Assembly (NCBI RefSeq): GCF_017742215.1
Contig: NZ_JAGHKP010000003.1
Span: forward strand, 124,001 to 188,000
Length of the DNA stretch: 64,000 nucleotides
Direction of reading: 5' to 3'
Origin: Chitinophaga chungangae
GTDB lineage: Bacteria > Bacteroidota > Bacteroidia > Chitinophagales > Chitinophagaceae
The notes below the pieces were generated by a model that saw nothing but the letters and a program-made list of their open reading frames with translations, did not search any database and had not been told where the DNA came from. Below, in pieces: positions 9,484 through 17,343 of the stretch (position 1 is the first letter of the stretch; each line of letters begins with the position of its first letter). Position numbers and translations under genes: made by a program.

Positions 9484-9687
9484 GTAAATAGTAATTACCA
9501 GCAAGCATTTGCGAGAACGAAATGGGTCCATTGCAACGCTGCCGACCGGTATGCTTTGCTTCTTGAAAATTATCCCAAATTAAATAATCGCGTATCCGAC
9601 GCCAGCCTTGCCTCTTATCTCGGCATCTCGAGGGTACATTTCAGCCGTATTAAATGCGATTATCTTAAAAATGGCAACAAATGTTAA
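9484..9687 (+). pseudogene. Relic of a Crp/Fnr-family transcription regulator (C-terminal DNA-binding part)
   Basis: A 67-codon open stretch without a start codon. It reads ADRYALLLENYPKLNNRVSD then ASLASYLGISRVHFSRIK. This is the C-terminal winged helix-turn-helix of Bacteroidota cAMP-receptor-like regulators, where the typical text is a Tyr/Leu-rich helix, a RV-S segment, then ASYLGITPVHLSRIR. The cyclic-nucleotide-binding domain (about 130 residues) is absent: an in-frame TGA stands immediately upstream and no matching sequence is seen before it. The end KCDYLKNGNKC departs from the family. I infer a decayed gene left after deletion or rearrangement between the receptor cassette and the small-gene region. 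Confidence 0.7.
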
Positions 9688-9989
9688 CGCTTTTCTAATC
9701 TTCCACCGATAAATTTGCATAACAGAACAGGTAATACGATTTTTAGCGAATGGCAGCATTTCTTAACCCAAATCCTGTGATATGACGTTCTTCTAAATTA
9801 TTCCATTCAGCCAAACTTTTTCACCCCGGATATTCAAAAGCCCCCGACACAGGGCCGGGGGCGTCATCTACCTATTGTACCGCAAAGCCAAACTATTCGT
9901 AATTGGGATCGGTTTCGCAATTAACCTGCGGTTTGGATATAGAATGATAGAAATACGAACACCCCGCGAAATTTTAAATATACGCCACC
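9688..9989. other. Intergenic stretch without recognisable gene
   Basis: About 300 bp between the regulator relic and the 53-aa gene. It holds a hairpin at 9836-9862 (annotated separately) and short AT-rich sequence. I see no reading frame with family resemblance on either strand. Confidence 0.5.
9836..9862 (-). terminator. Hairpin with T-tract on the minus strand
   Basis: Stem GCCCCCG / CGGGGGC (9840-9846 with 9856-9862). Read leftward it is followed by TTTTG. The sequence after the stem on the plus strand lacks a T-tract, so it would stop leftward transcripts. No intact leftward gene ends here, so what it terminates is unclear. Confidence 0.5.
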
Positions 9990-10151
9990 ATGAAAAAAGA
10001 TAAAAAGAAATACGACGCAGTTCAGGAAGTACGCGAAATCGGTGACCGGTATAGCGAATACCACCGCAATAACCCAGAGGAATTTAGGAAGGCTTTGAAG
10101 GCCGCCAGGAAAAAATTGGCCCCCACGACAAAAGCGAAGAAGCCCAATTAA
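9990..10151 (+). CDS. Small basic protein of 53 residues, hypothetical
   Basis: ATG at 9990 opens MKKDKKKYDAVQEVREIGDR and continues with SEYHRNNPEEFRKALKAARK, ending KLAPTTKAKKPN. It is strongly charged, rich in Lys and Glu/Asp, and predicted helical with a lysine-rich disordered tail; there is no membrane span or signal peptide. The stop codon lies inside the hairpin of a good terminator (10139-10163), which supports a real, independently transcribed short gene. The size and charge would suit a nucleic-acid- or protein-binding accessory peptide, but no function can be assigned. Confidence 0.6.
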   Translation: MKKDKKKYDAVQEVREIGDRYSEYHRNNPEEFRKALKAARKKLAPTTKAKKPN

Positions 10152-10163
10152 AGGCTTCTTTTA
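10139..10163 (+). terminator. Terminator overlapping the stop codon of the 53-aa gene
   Basis: Stem GAAGCC / GGCTTC (10139-10144 with 10153-10158) with an 8-nt loop containing the TAA stop, followed by TTTTA. Confidence 0.75.
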
Positions 10164-10248
10164 TTAAAATTAAAGAAAATGCTTAGAAGTTTTTCACTGA
10201 AACAAAAAAAGACAAACCAGCATTAAACCGATTTGTCTTCATTTATAG

Positions 10249-10332
10249 TGCCCAGAACTGGATTCGAACCAGCACACCCTTGCGAGCGCTGCGACCTGAA
10301 CACAGTGCGTCTACCAATTTCGCCATCTGGGC
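10249..10332 (-). tRNA. tRNA-Leu(CAG)
   Basis: On the minus strand the 84-nt cloverleaf has a 7-bp acceptor stem GCCCAGA / TCTGGGC plus discriminator A. It has a D arm with AATTGGTAGAC, an anticodon stem CTGTG / CGCAG around the loop TTCAGGT (anticodon CAG), a class II variable arm, and a T arm with GGTTCGAATCC. The CCA end is not encoded and must be added by the nucleotidyltransferase. It reads CUG leucine codons. Confidence 0.97.
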
Positions 10333-10392
10333 ATCTTGTTTCAGGGAGTGCAAAAGTAAATCATTATTTCATTTTTCCAAATTCGGGGTAGA

Positions 10393-10420
10393 TATTTTTG
10401 CATGCTGTCATGCAAAAATA
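10393..10420. repeat. Perfect 12-bp inverted repeat with TAnnTTTG at both ends
   Basis: TATTTTTGCATG and its exact reverse complement are separated by CTGT. Each arm begins with TATTTTTG, which fits the TAnnTTTG -7 consensus, so the element could be a divergent promoter pair, a regulator operator, or a hairpin. It sits about 60 bp upstream (5') of tRNA-Leu and just before an 11-bp repeat array. Confidence 0.7.
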
Positions 10421-10429
10421 ATCGTTCGT

Positions 10430-10484
10430 ATCGGCCTCGTATCGGCCTTGAATTGGCCTTGGGCCGGCCTTGATCTGCCTTTAG
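10430..10484 (+). repeat. Five degenerate 11-bp tandem repeats
   Basis: Copies ATCGGCCTCGT, ATCGGCCTTGA, ATTGGCCTTGG, GCCGGCCTTGA and TCTGCCTTTAG lie head to tail (10430, 10441, 10452, 10463, 10474). The core GGCCTTG is shared by the middle copies and the last is the most decayed. The period is close to one helical turn, so sites would face the same side of the DNA. Confidence 0.65.
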
Positions 10485-10719
10485 TAAAGGAGTGGGCCGC
10501 AAAATACTTCCGCAATCTCGAAAAAGAGATTAAGATTGAACAACTTCGTGATGAAGAGGACTCGCTTCGGAGGTAATAAAAAAAACTCCCGGGCTGGTTC
10601 CCCGGGAGCTGACATTTCCAATTGCTAACCCTTTGCATGGGCAAAAGATTAGTAATCGGGCGGTATCTATATCAGTAACGTATATACGGCGTTTTTGTTC
10701 AGTTGAAAAAAATGAATTG
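10485..10719. other. Gene-poor stretch; one weak short frame
   Basis: A rightward frame ending at 10576 has a coding-like C-terminus (LVKEWAAKYFRNLEKEIKIE, then QLRDEEDSLRR). It lacks a convincing start: the only ones are a TTG at 10448 inside the repeats, or codons inside the tRNA. It may be a relic. A minus-strand terminator lies at 10578-10608. Nothing else is recognisable up to 10720. Confidence 0.35.
10578..10608 (-). terminator. Strong minus-strand terminator with no matching gene
   Basis: Eight-bp stem CTCCCGGG / CCCGGGAG (10586-10593 with 10601-10608). Read leftward it ends in eight T residues. The next terminator to the right (10721-10763) already closes the leftward peptidase gene, so a short leftward transcript from 10610-10720 would be needed to use this one. 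Confidence 0.7.
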
Positions 10720-10720
10720 G

Positions 10721-10763
10721 AAAAAGCAGCCGCGCATCGCCCGGCGAGCCGGCTGCTTTTTTT
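10721..10763. terminator. Bidirectional terminator after the C25 peptidase gene
   Basis: GCAGCCG pairs with CGGCTGC across a GC-rich loop, with AAAAA before and TTTTTTT after. The leftward peptidase gene ends at 10782, 19 bp away. Confidence 0.8.
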
Positions 10764-10781
10764 ATGCTGAATGGATACTCC

Positions 10782-12464
10782 CTAGATCGTGAAACGGAAA
10801 TAACACCAGCAGCTCCATGCGCAATACCTGTCGCCGATCTTCGCGCGTACTCTCCAGCGGCCCGGCTGCGCCCCCACGAAATTGTGGTGGAAAGTAGTGC
10901 CGGTAATGCCATGGTATACCGCGAAGCTCCGGAAAGATTGTGCGGCCCATTGACCGCTGTTCACCGCGCCGTAAGCGTCTATCTCGATGCTGTACGTAGC
11001 GCCGGGAATGTTCACGGGCGCCCATTTGAAGGTCATGCTGCGGGGATAATGGTTGAACACGCTGCCTTCGGCCGGTTCCAGGGGGCGGGGCACCGCTCCT
11101 TTCCACCAGGTGAGCGTCGGGTCGCCGAGAATGCTCATGCCATAGAACCATTGCCGTTCGCCCAGGTCGTGATCGCTGCCGCGCGCTTTCCACCAGTCTA
11201 CCATCGCGTCGCCGATGCATTTGCCTTTGCCGATGGGATCGTAAAAATCCGCGAAAAACAGCATCGAGCCGGTTTTGGTGCTGCCTACGGCTGTTAGGCC
11301 GTAATTGGTTTCTCCGCCGGCTTTGTCAAAAATGTACCAGCCGCCGAGATAGTCGTTTTCAGTGAAACGCGCCGTGCTGCAGCAGAAAAGATTGTAAAAA
11401 TGCGCGTTCGGGGCTCGGCTGTCGCGGAAATACGAACGGTCGATCCACTCGGTAGTGCCGGTAGACGGGATGTGGAAGGAATGCACATGCGGAGAAGAAT
11501 GTGAACAAAGCTGCACGAAAGAACGTGTTTTGTTCACTTCTTCTTTGTAAAGGTCCGCATCCGTGATGTCTGGGTTGGTGTATTTGGTGATATAGGCTGC
11601 AGGGGTCATCAGGTCCATTTCGCAATCGTCGAAGCCGGTCCAGTCGTCTTCCACGTAAGCCAGCGCGGAGCGGGAATGGCCCAGGTTGCCGGTGCGGAAA
11701 AAATGGTTGCGGTCGAAATAATTGTTGATCAGCGCGGCGTCGTTGCCGTTGAGGGTGGGCGTCCAGACGCGGCCTACCCATATTTCGGGGATCACGTCGC
11801 CGGACACGGCGTTGTATTTGCCATCGCCGTCCGCATCGGCCCAGGTGCCATTGGCGTCCATGTAAAACAGGTCGCAGGGAAACTCGGAACTGGCGCCATA
11901 AAAATCGTCGCTCATTTCGAACCAGGCCGGGGGAATGGCGCCTACCATCACTACGCCGGCGGGCGATTTGCCTTTGATGTAATTGCGGATGAAAGAGGGT
12001 TTGCCGCCGCGCACCACGTGAACGGTGGCCCAGTAACCGTCTCTGCCGAGGTCGAGCACATAACGTTCCACGCGTTCTTTGGTGGCGGTGTATACATCTT
12101 TATGCACGAGTATCAGCACTTTGCCTTTCGGAAAACGCAGCCAGTTGTAGGTGTTGAGATAGGCCTCGTTTACACCATAGGAGGGGCGCGGCATTTCTTC
12201 GATCAGCGGCACGAGGTCGATGAATTTTTTATGGATGCTCAGGTAATCGGCGAACGTTTTCAGCTGGATCTTGTTCGGGTCCATCAAACGCAGGTTCCGC
12301 ACGCTTTTGTAAGCCTGCGCCAGCTTGTAATTGCGGCCTACGGCGGCCAGGTTGAACACCGTACGGTCCTGCAGCACCTGCGTGCGGATGGTTTGCAGGT
12401 CCGATACGGCCTGTTTTTCACCGGCTATCGTAAAGCCGTTGAGCGGTTTTTTTTCAGTAGACAT
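10782..12464 (-). CDS. Gingipain-fold (peptidase C25) family protein without signal peptide
   Basis: A 560-residue clan CD cysteine peptidase of the gingipain family. Supporting features are a beta-alpha core with GKVLILVHKDVY (about 114), a calcium-loop-like DADGDGKY (210-217), and VIPEIWVGRV (about 224). The likely catalytic His lies in QLCSHSSPHVHSF (H322 or H326) and the likely nucleophile in NLFCCSTARF (C361 or C362); the C-terminal landmark is SILGDPTLTWW (about 444). A last all-beta domain (about 465-560) resembles the Ig/Fn3-like domain after gingipains. I place the start at the ATG giving MSTEKKPLNGFTIAGEKQ; longer versions add sequence without any signal peptide. Gingipains are secreted, whereas this form should be cytosolic, which is odd. 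It stands alone with its own terminator. Substrate and activation are unknown. Confidence 0.8.
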   Translation of the reverse strand: MSTEKKPLNGFTIAGEKQAVSDLQTIRTQVLQDRTVFNLAAVGRNYKLAQAYKSVRNLRLMDPNKIQLKTFADYLSIHKKFIDLVPLIEEMPRPSYGVNEAYLNTYNWLRFPKGKVLILVHKDVYTATKERVERYVLDLGRDGYWATVHVVRGGKPSFIRNYIKGKSPAGVVMVGAIPPAWFEMSDDFYGASSEFPCDLFYMDANGTWADADGDGKYNAVSGDVIPEIWVGRVWTPTLNGNDAALINNYFDRNHFFRTGNLGHSRSALAYVEDDWTGFDDCEMDLMTPAAYITKYTNPDITDADLYKEEVNKTRSFVQLCSHSSPHVHSFHIPSTGTTEWIDRSYFRDSRAPNAHFYNLFCCSTARFTENDYLGGWYIFDKAGGETNYGLTAVGSTKTGSMLFFADFYDPIGKGKCIGDAMVDWWKARGSDHDLGERQWFYGMSILGDPTLTWWKGAVPRPLEPAEGSVFNHYPRSMTFKWAPVNIPGATYSIEIDAYGAVNSGQWAAQSFRSFAVYHGITGTTFHHNFVGAQPGRWRVRAKIGDRYCAWSCWCYFRFTI

Positions 12465-12588
12465 TTTCTTTCTTTTTTGGGGGTTAAATGTTGACACAAA
12501 TCTACTGCCCGTTCCGCGCGGGGAACAGGGAACATCTACCTTATTTTTTCCGTATTTATACGCATCGAAGTGTTGGGGAGAATACCGG

Positions 12589-13569
12589 TTACGTCCACCA
12601 GGGCGCGTCGGGATAAGAAACATCCAATATCACCTGTTCGCCGATACGCGGCAGTGTAAGCCGCACGCCTTTGGCTGCCGCGCTGTTCATAGCCCTTACG
12701 GGCGGCTCGTTCCATGCATGGAAAGCCAGCGCGAATTTTCCCCAGTGAACGGGCATCAGCACTTTGGCTTCCAGGTCGATGCTGGCCTGCACGGCTTCTT
12801 CCGGGTTCATATGGATATTCGGCCATTGCGGGTTATATTGCCCGGATTCGAGGATGGCGATATCGAAAGGACCGTATTTTTCGCCGATCTGCTTAAAATG
12901 CGGCCCATAGCCGGAATCGCCGCCGATGAAGATCTTCCGGCCATTGTTCTCATACACGAAAGACGACCACAAAGAGCCGTCGCGGCGCAAACCGCGGCCT
13001 GAAAAATGGCGCGCGGGTGTGGATGTCAGCGAAATTCCCGGCGCGATCTCTTGCCGGTTGCCCCAGTCCATTTCCCTGATGATGGCCGCGGGCATGCCGT
13101 AATGTATCAGCGTTTTTCCCACGCCCAGCGCGGTATAGACGGATTTCACGCGGTGGCGCAGCCGGCGGATGGTACGCGCGTCGAGATGATCGTAATGGTT
13201 ATGGGTGATGATGAGGATGTCGATATCGGGCAGGTCTTTCACGCCGTACACATTGCTGCCCTGGAATGCGCGCACCGTAAACGGAACGGGGGAGGCATGG
13301 CCGCTGAACACGGGGTCTACCAGCACGTTCAGCCCCCTGTCCTGCAACAGGTACGAAGAATGCCCGAACCAGGTGATGGCCGTTTCGCCGGCCGGCGTTT
13401 CTTTCAGGTTGGTGCGCACGGAAGGAACGGCCGCTGAAGGATAGGCCAGTGGCGGTTTCCGGAAGAATTTAAACAACAGCTTCCACCTTGAGGTGTCTTT
13501 CGTCATGATCGCTGTAGGCTCCTGGTTGTGAAAGGCGCCGTTCCTGAAATTCGGAGATGTCCATTCCAT
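12589..13569 (-). CDS. MBL-fold metal-dependent hydrolase (UlaG/NAPE-PLD-like)
   Basis: Zinc hydrolase of the metallo-beta-lactamase fold. Seen in order: WFGHSSYLLQ (substrate-side strand), VLVDPVF, the metal motif THNHYDHLD, RHFSGRGL, the aspartate motif GGDSGYGPHF, and the last metal His in MPVHWGKF. These match the group related to N-acylphosphatidylethanolamine phospholipase D and UlaG lactonase, whose members act on lipids, lactones or phosphoesters. I choose the ATG at 13569 (MEWTSPNFRNGAFHNQEPTA, 326 aa) because it leaves a 70-bp divergent gap to the next gene; in-frame ATGs upstream would overlap that gene. No membrane signal is visible. The exact substrate cannot be predicted. Confidence 0.88.
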   Translation of the reverse strand: MEWTSPNFRNGAFHNQEPTAIMTKDTSRWKLLFKFFRKPPLAYPSAAVPSVRTNLKETPAGETAITWFGHSSYLLQDRGLNVLVDPVFSGHASPVPFTVRAFQGSNVYGVKDLPDIDILIITHNHYDHLDARTIRRLRHRVKSVYTALGVGKTLIHYGMPAAIIREMDWGNRQEIAPGISLTSTPARHFSGRGLRRDGSLWSSFVYENNGRKIFIGGDSGYGPHFKQIGEKYGPFDIAILESGQYNPQWPNIHMNPEEAVQASIDLEAKVLMPVHWGKFALAFHAWNEPPVRAMNSAAAKGVRLTLPRIGEQVILDVSYPDAPWWT

Positions 13570-13639
13570 ACGAACGAATGTACGAACCAATGTCGGATTC
13601 TTACAATTCCATTCCGCCGTATCGTCGTATTTTAGTGGC

Positions 13640-13990
13640 ATGATCTCCATCGAAACTTTCAGGGAAATATGCCTTTCCATGCCGGAAACGTACGAGGTGC
13701 GGCATTGGGAAAACGCCGCCTTCCGCACCAAAAAACGGATCTTCGCCACGGTGCGGGAAGCTGAGCAGACCGTCAATTTCAGGTTTACGCCGGAAGTACA
13801 GGCTGCTTTCTGCGCGCAGGACGCAAAGGGATTTTATCCCGTTAAAGGAGGCTGGGGCCTCCAGGGCTGGACGATCGCCGATCTCCGCAAAGTAAAAAGA
13901 TCCATGCTGGTGAGCGCCGTGCAAAGCGCCTGGTACGGCGCCGCGCCGCCAAAACTGCAGGAGCAGTACAGGATGCAGAACGGGCTATAG
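13640..13990 (+). CDS. YjbR/MmcQ-family DNA-binding-like protein
   Basis: Small cytosolic protein of 116 residues with the YjbR (CyaY-like fold) pattern: start helix ISIETFREICLSMPETYE, then WENAAFRTKKRIFATVRE, and the C-terminal GWTIADLRKVKRSMLVSAVQ followed by SAWYGAAPPKL. Members are annotated as MmcQ/YjbR and thought to bind DNA, but their job is not settled. Divergent from the MBL-fold gene and convergent with the STAND gene, whose stop is 21 bp away. Confidence 0.88.
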   Translation: MISIETFREICLSMPETYEVRHWENAAFRTKKRIFATVREAEQTVNFRFTPEVQAAFCAQDAKGFYPVKGGWGLQGWTIADLRKVKRSMLVSAVQSAWYGAAPPKLQEQYRMQNGL

Positions 13991-14011
13991 AATGGCCGGG
14001 TTGAATATGTT

Positions 14012-17000
14012 TTATTTGAACGACAGCCCCAGTTCTTTCCTCCGCTGTTTCGATACGTCCATTTTCAGTTTCTCATGGTTCAGCTGCTCCCATGCCCGCG
14101 CCGCGTTGAACACATGCAGCTCCAGGTCGTTGCGGAAAACGCTCAGGTACCGGTCTCTTACGTAATAAAGAATGTCCCCGTTGTCTGACATGCCGTAGCG
14201 GTCGTTGGCCGTAAGCTGCATGGCGGTTTTTTCTCTCATGTTCCCGTCCAGCACAATGAGCTTGTTCTGGTTGGTAAGCAGCAGCAATTCATCTTTCTCC
14301 CGGTTGTATTGCAGGGTTGCAAACCCGTCCGGATGCGTGTATGCGGGCGCTGTTTGCCTTCCGGTGAAATCCCGGCGCCAGAGCGTGTCGTACGGCATGT
14401 CGGGAGATTTGTACCAGGGCATATACGAACGTTTGAAATAGACGGATATCAGTGTGTCGAACGGATGGATATAATTATACCTCTCTATGTTGCGGGTGAT
14501 GAAGGTATTTTTTTCAAAGTTGGCCGCTACCAGCGTACCGTCGAACCTCCGCCGGGAATTGTCGGCCATGTCGATCAGTTCCAGCTCTTCCCCGTAAAAC
14601 GACGTTTTTTTCCTCGCCAGCAGTTTGTTTTTGCCCGCGCTGCCGTATGCATAGGCGTAGGGCATCCGGTCGCGGCTGGTGAAACGCACGGTGTCCCTTC
14701 CGTCCAGCAGTTTTATTTCACCGCCTGTGCCCCAGATCAGCCGGCCGTCTTCCGTGAAATCGCCGAAAAATACGTCCATGATGCCATACGGTATGTGGTA
14801 TTGCATCTGGTGCAGCATCTGGCCATTGGGGCCGTATACGTTCATATGCCCGGTAATATCGTCGGTTTCGTCGATCGTCAGCACCCGCGTGAAATCCCGC
14901 GAAGTGGTAACGGTGTAGCTCGAAGCCAGGTCTGCCAGATGATTCCCTTTGCCGTCGAGCACCTGCGCTTTTTTAACCAGGAAGCCGTCCGCATCCATCT
15001 GGAGGTATGGCACCAGCAGGTTGCCATTGTCGAGGAACCGTACACGGTACGAATCGAATTCCGTAAAAAGCCCGTCTTCTATGGCTTCCACGGGATGCAG
15101 GTACCTCCTGGCGCCGCCGAGGCGAATGGTGTCTCTCGTGCCTTTTACACAATCGAAAAGGTAAAACTCGTTGGGGAGCGGCGTTTCGGATTGGTACGAC
15201 TGGTTCTGCGCCTCCTGTTGCTGCTGCTGCTCCTGCTCTTCGGCGTTTTTCCGCGATTGTTTGCTGTAGCTCCGGGACAGGATGCTTTTTTTCCTTTCCT
15301 GTTCTTCCACGCCTTTATGCGCCAGCAGCAGGATGTTGGGCCGGTTGGTGAAATACACGTAGTTGATGTTGCCGAAGCTGCTTACATTTTGCTCGCCGCG
15401 GTTCCTGATATTTTCTCCTTTGTTGTTGTAGATGGCGTAGTCCCGCAGTTTGGAGCGCGAATTGTCACCGGTGGTATCCAGCACGATGAAGCCGCCGGTC
15501 GCCGAAATGTCGATCCTGCCCGGCTCTATCAGCGATACCGTCAGGTATTTGGTGTACTCGCTGAATTTCTCCTGGATGTTTTGCGTTTGCATGAACTCCA
15601 GCAGTTTCTGGTTCACTTTGCTGGTATCTTCCCCATATACTTTTTCCTTGATGGGCCCGAACAGGTTCAGCGCTTCCACGGGATCGAGGTTTTTCATTTC
15701 ATACCCCATGAACACCAGGCTTTCGTTGCGGTTGTATTCCCGGCGAAGCATCTGCGAATAAAAATACAATGCCGTGGAAGCCACTGCCAGTATGCCTCCC
15801 AGTACCCAACCCCATTTCCAGCGGCGCTGCCGTTCTTTCAGTTTTTGCAGTTTCTGCGCTTCCGCCGCACGCTGCTGCGAGATCGTGTCGCGCTGTTTTA
15901 CGCTGGCCTCATAAAACGCGAGGATCTCCGGCGGCAGGTTCAGCTGCTCGATGAATGGTTTGTAGGATTCGATCTCGCGATTGGACAGCAGCTCGCTGAT
16001 CTTGTTCTGGTAACCGGTATACCGGCTGCGGATCTGCTGGTCGGTAAAACCCGCCTTGCGTTGTTCTTCCGTGCGCCGGCTGTCTATCAGCCCTGCGAGC
16101 ACGTCGTGCGCCAGCTCGTACGTGAGCCCTTCCGTGCGCAGGATCTTGTTTTTCTCCATTTCGTTCAGGCAGCGGATCATCAGCGTGCCGGCGCGTTTCT
16201 GGAGATAAGGCGGCACCTGACCGGTGAACCAGATGCCGTTGTTGATGCGTACGTACGCCAGCGGCCGTTTGGTGCCTTCGGAGGTCACGAACGCGTCGAG
16301 CACGTTGCTCACGAAATCTTCCGGGATGCCGGGGAATTCCTGTTCGAGCAAATCCTGTATCACGTTGATGCGCTCGCGGATGAACCGTTCCAGCACTTCC
16401 TGCATGCCGCCGAAACGTTTGATGATGGCGTTGTTGAATGTTAATGCGGGATAATCTTTTCCCGGCGCAACGGTTTTAACGGGCGTGATCATGTACACGG
16501 CGCGCCACAGCTGGTCCAGGTAGATCTGCAGGTAAGGCAGGCTCACCACGCCTTTTTCCATCAGCACGCTGATGATCTGTTTTGCGTTTTCTGCCCCTTC
16601 CTGCAGCTGTATGCCGAATTCCTGGCAGCTTTTGGTGATCACTTCCTCTACGTTGCGCGCGTTCATCGGCTCGATGCGCAGGCGGCGGTCGCAGAAGTCG
16701 GGGATCTCTTTTTCGAACTCGCTCAGCCCCGCGAAAAATTCTTCGCGCATGATGAACAGCATGCTGCAAAACTGGAGATCGGGGTCGGAGAGAATATGAT
16801 CGACGATGCTGATGAACGTTTTCTTTTCCGCGTCGCTGCCCATAATGAGCAGTTCCTCGAACTGGTCGAAGATGAGGTAAACGGAGCGCAGGTACCGCAA
16901 ATTCACGCTTTTGAGATGCTCGTACACCTCGTCGCTCACGTTGGCGGCCCTGATAATGTTGGTGTGGAGTTGCGCGGGCGCCTGCATCAGCATGCTTTTT

Positions 17001-17326
17001 CCCGCCAGCGCTGCGGTTACGCCGGTTTCGGTTTCCACTTTCCCGCTCACTGTTTTTTTGAGGTTGTTGAGCAGCGAATCGTTGAGGTTATCTCCGCGGC
17101 GAATGAAAAAAGGCGTCCAGTCCAGGTCGTCCATGCGGTTCATGAGGCCGCATTGCACGATGCTGGTCTTCCCGGTGCCGCTCGTGCCGTACACCAGTAC
17201 CAGCCTGTTTTTGTGGATATGCTGGTAAAGCTGGCTGATCTCTTCGTCGCGCCCGAAAAAGATGTTGTAATCGTCCCTGCCGTACGGGTCAAGGAATTTG
17301 AAAGGGCTGTTGATGATCGGTTCCAT
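14012..17326 (-). CDS. Membrane-anchored STAND ATPase with propeller-like C-terminus
   Basis: A 1104-residue signal-transducing NTPase of the nSTAND1 type. N-terminal NTPase: GRDEEISQLYQHI (about 25), Walker A GTSGTGKTS (47-55), Walker B LIFDQFEELL (151-160), sensor-like MREEFFAGLSEFEKEIPDF (about 193), then winged-helix-like segments (about 300-415, with ELAHDVLAGLID). A helical, charged stretch (430-500) leads to one membrane span (about 505-525). The rest (about 550-1104) is beta-rich and repetitive, propeller-like, interrupted by a Gln-rich insert (EEQEQQQQQEAQNQ). STAND proteins are switches: ligand sensing by the C-terminal repeats triggers nucleotide-driven oligomerisation and effector activation. 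It lies 17 bp downstream of a CHAT protease gene, the expected effector partner. With one span, NTPase and propeller would lie on opposite sides of the inner membrane, suggesting envelope sensing. Confidence 0.88.
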   Translation of the reverse strand: MEPIINSPFKFLDPYGRDDYNIFFGRDEEISQLYQHIHKNRLVLVYGTSGTGKTSIVQCGLMNRMDDLDWTPFFIRRGDNLNDSLLNNLKKTVSGKVETETGVTAALAGKSMLMQAPAQLHTNIIRAANVSDEVYEHLKSVNLRYLRSVYLIFDQFEELLIMGSDAEKKTFISIVDHILSDPDLQFCSMLFIMREEFFAGLSEFEKEIPDFCDRRLRIEPMNARNVEEVITKSCQEFGIQLQEGAENAKQIISVLMEKGVVSLPYLQIYLDQLWRAVYMITPVKTVAPGKDYPALTFNNAIIKRFGGMQEVLERFIRERINVIQDLLEQEFPGIPEDFVSNVLDAFVTSEGTKRPLAYVRINNGIWFTGQVPPYLQKRAGTLMIRCLNEMEKNKILRTEGLTYELAHDVLAGLIDSRRTEEQRKAGFTDQQIRSRYTGYQNKISELLSNREIESYKPFIEQLNLPPEILAFYEASVKQRDTISQQRAAEAQKLQKLKERQRRWKWGWVLGGILAVASTALYFYSQMLRREYNRNESLVFMGYEMKNLDPVEALNLFGPIKEKVYGEDTSKVNQKLLEFMQTQNIQEKFSEYTKYLTVSLIEPGRIDISATGGFIVLDTTGDNSRSKLRDYAIYNNKGENIRNRGEQNVSSFGNINYVYFTNRPNILLLAHKGVEEQERKKSILSRSYSKQSRKNAEEQEQQQQQEAQNQSYQSETPLPNEFYLFDCVKGTRDTIRLGGARRYLHPVEAIEDGLFTEFDSYRVRFLDNGNLLVPYLQMDADGFLVKKAQVLDGKGNHLADLASSYTVTTSRDFTRVLTIDETDDITGHMNVYGPNGQMLHQMQYHIPYGIMDVFFGDFTEDGRLIWGTGGEIKLLDGRDTVRFTSRDRMPYAYAYGSAGKNKLLARKKTSFYGEELELIDMADNSRRRFDGTLVAANFEKNTFITRNIERYNYIHPFDTLISVYFKRSYMPWYKSPDMPYDTLWRRDFTGRQTAPAYTHPDGFATLQYNREKDELLLLTNQNKLIVLDGNMREKTAMQLTANDRYGMSDNGDILYYVRDRYLSVFRNDLELHVFNAARAWEQLNHEKLKMDVSKQRRKELGLSFK

Positions 17327-17343
17327 ATTGCTGTTTATCGCGC

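Noticed and set aside
10430..10484. CRISPR-like repeats
   Set aside because: The units are 11 bp, degenerate and without spacers; no cas genes are in the window.
10280..10576. Possible 98-codon gene beginning inside the tRNA-Leu region
   Set aside because: The start lies antisense to the tRNA and the middle is made of the 11-bp repeats. Only the last 30 codons look protein-like, so I record it as a possible relic, not a gene.
9345..14011. Genomic island inserted at tRNA-Leu
   Set aside because: No integrase, no second copy of the tRNA 3' end, and the protease cluster lies on the 5' side of the tRNA, opposite to the usual insertion side.
14309..16444. Rightward open frame of 711 codons opposite the STAND gene
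   Set aside because: It lies wholly within the STAND gene on the other strand, has no recognisable domain and is rich in Phe, Val, His and Arg typical of antisense frames in GC-biased genes.
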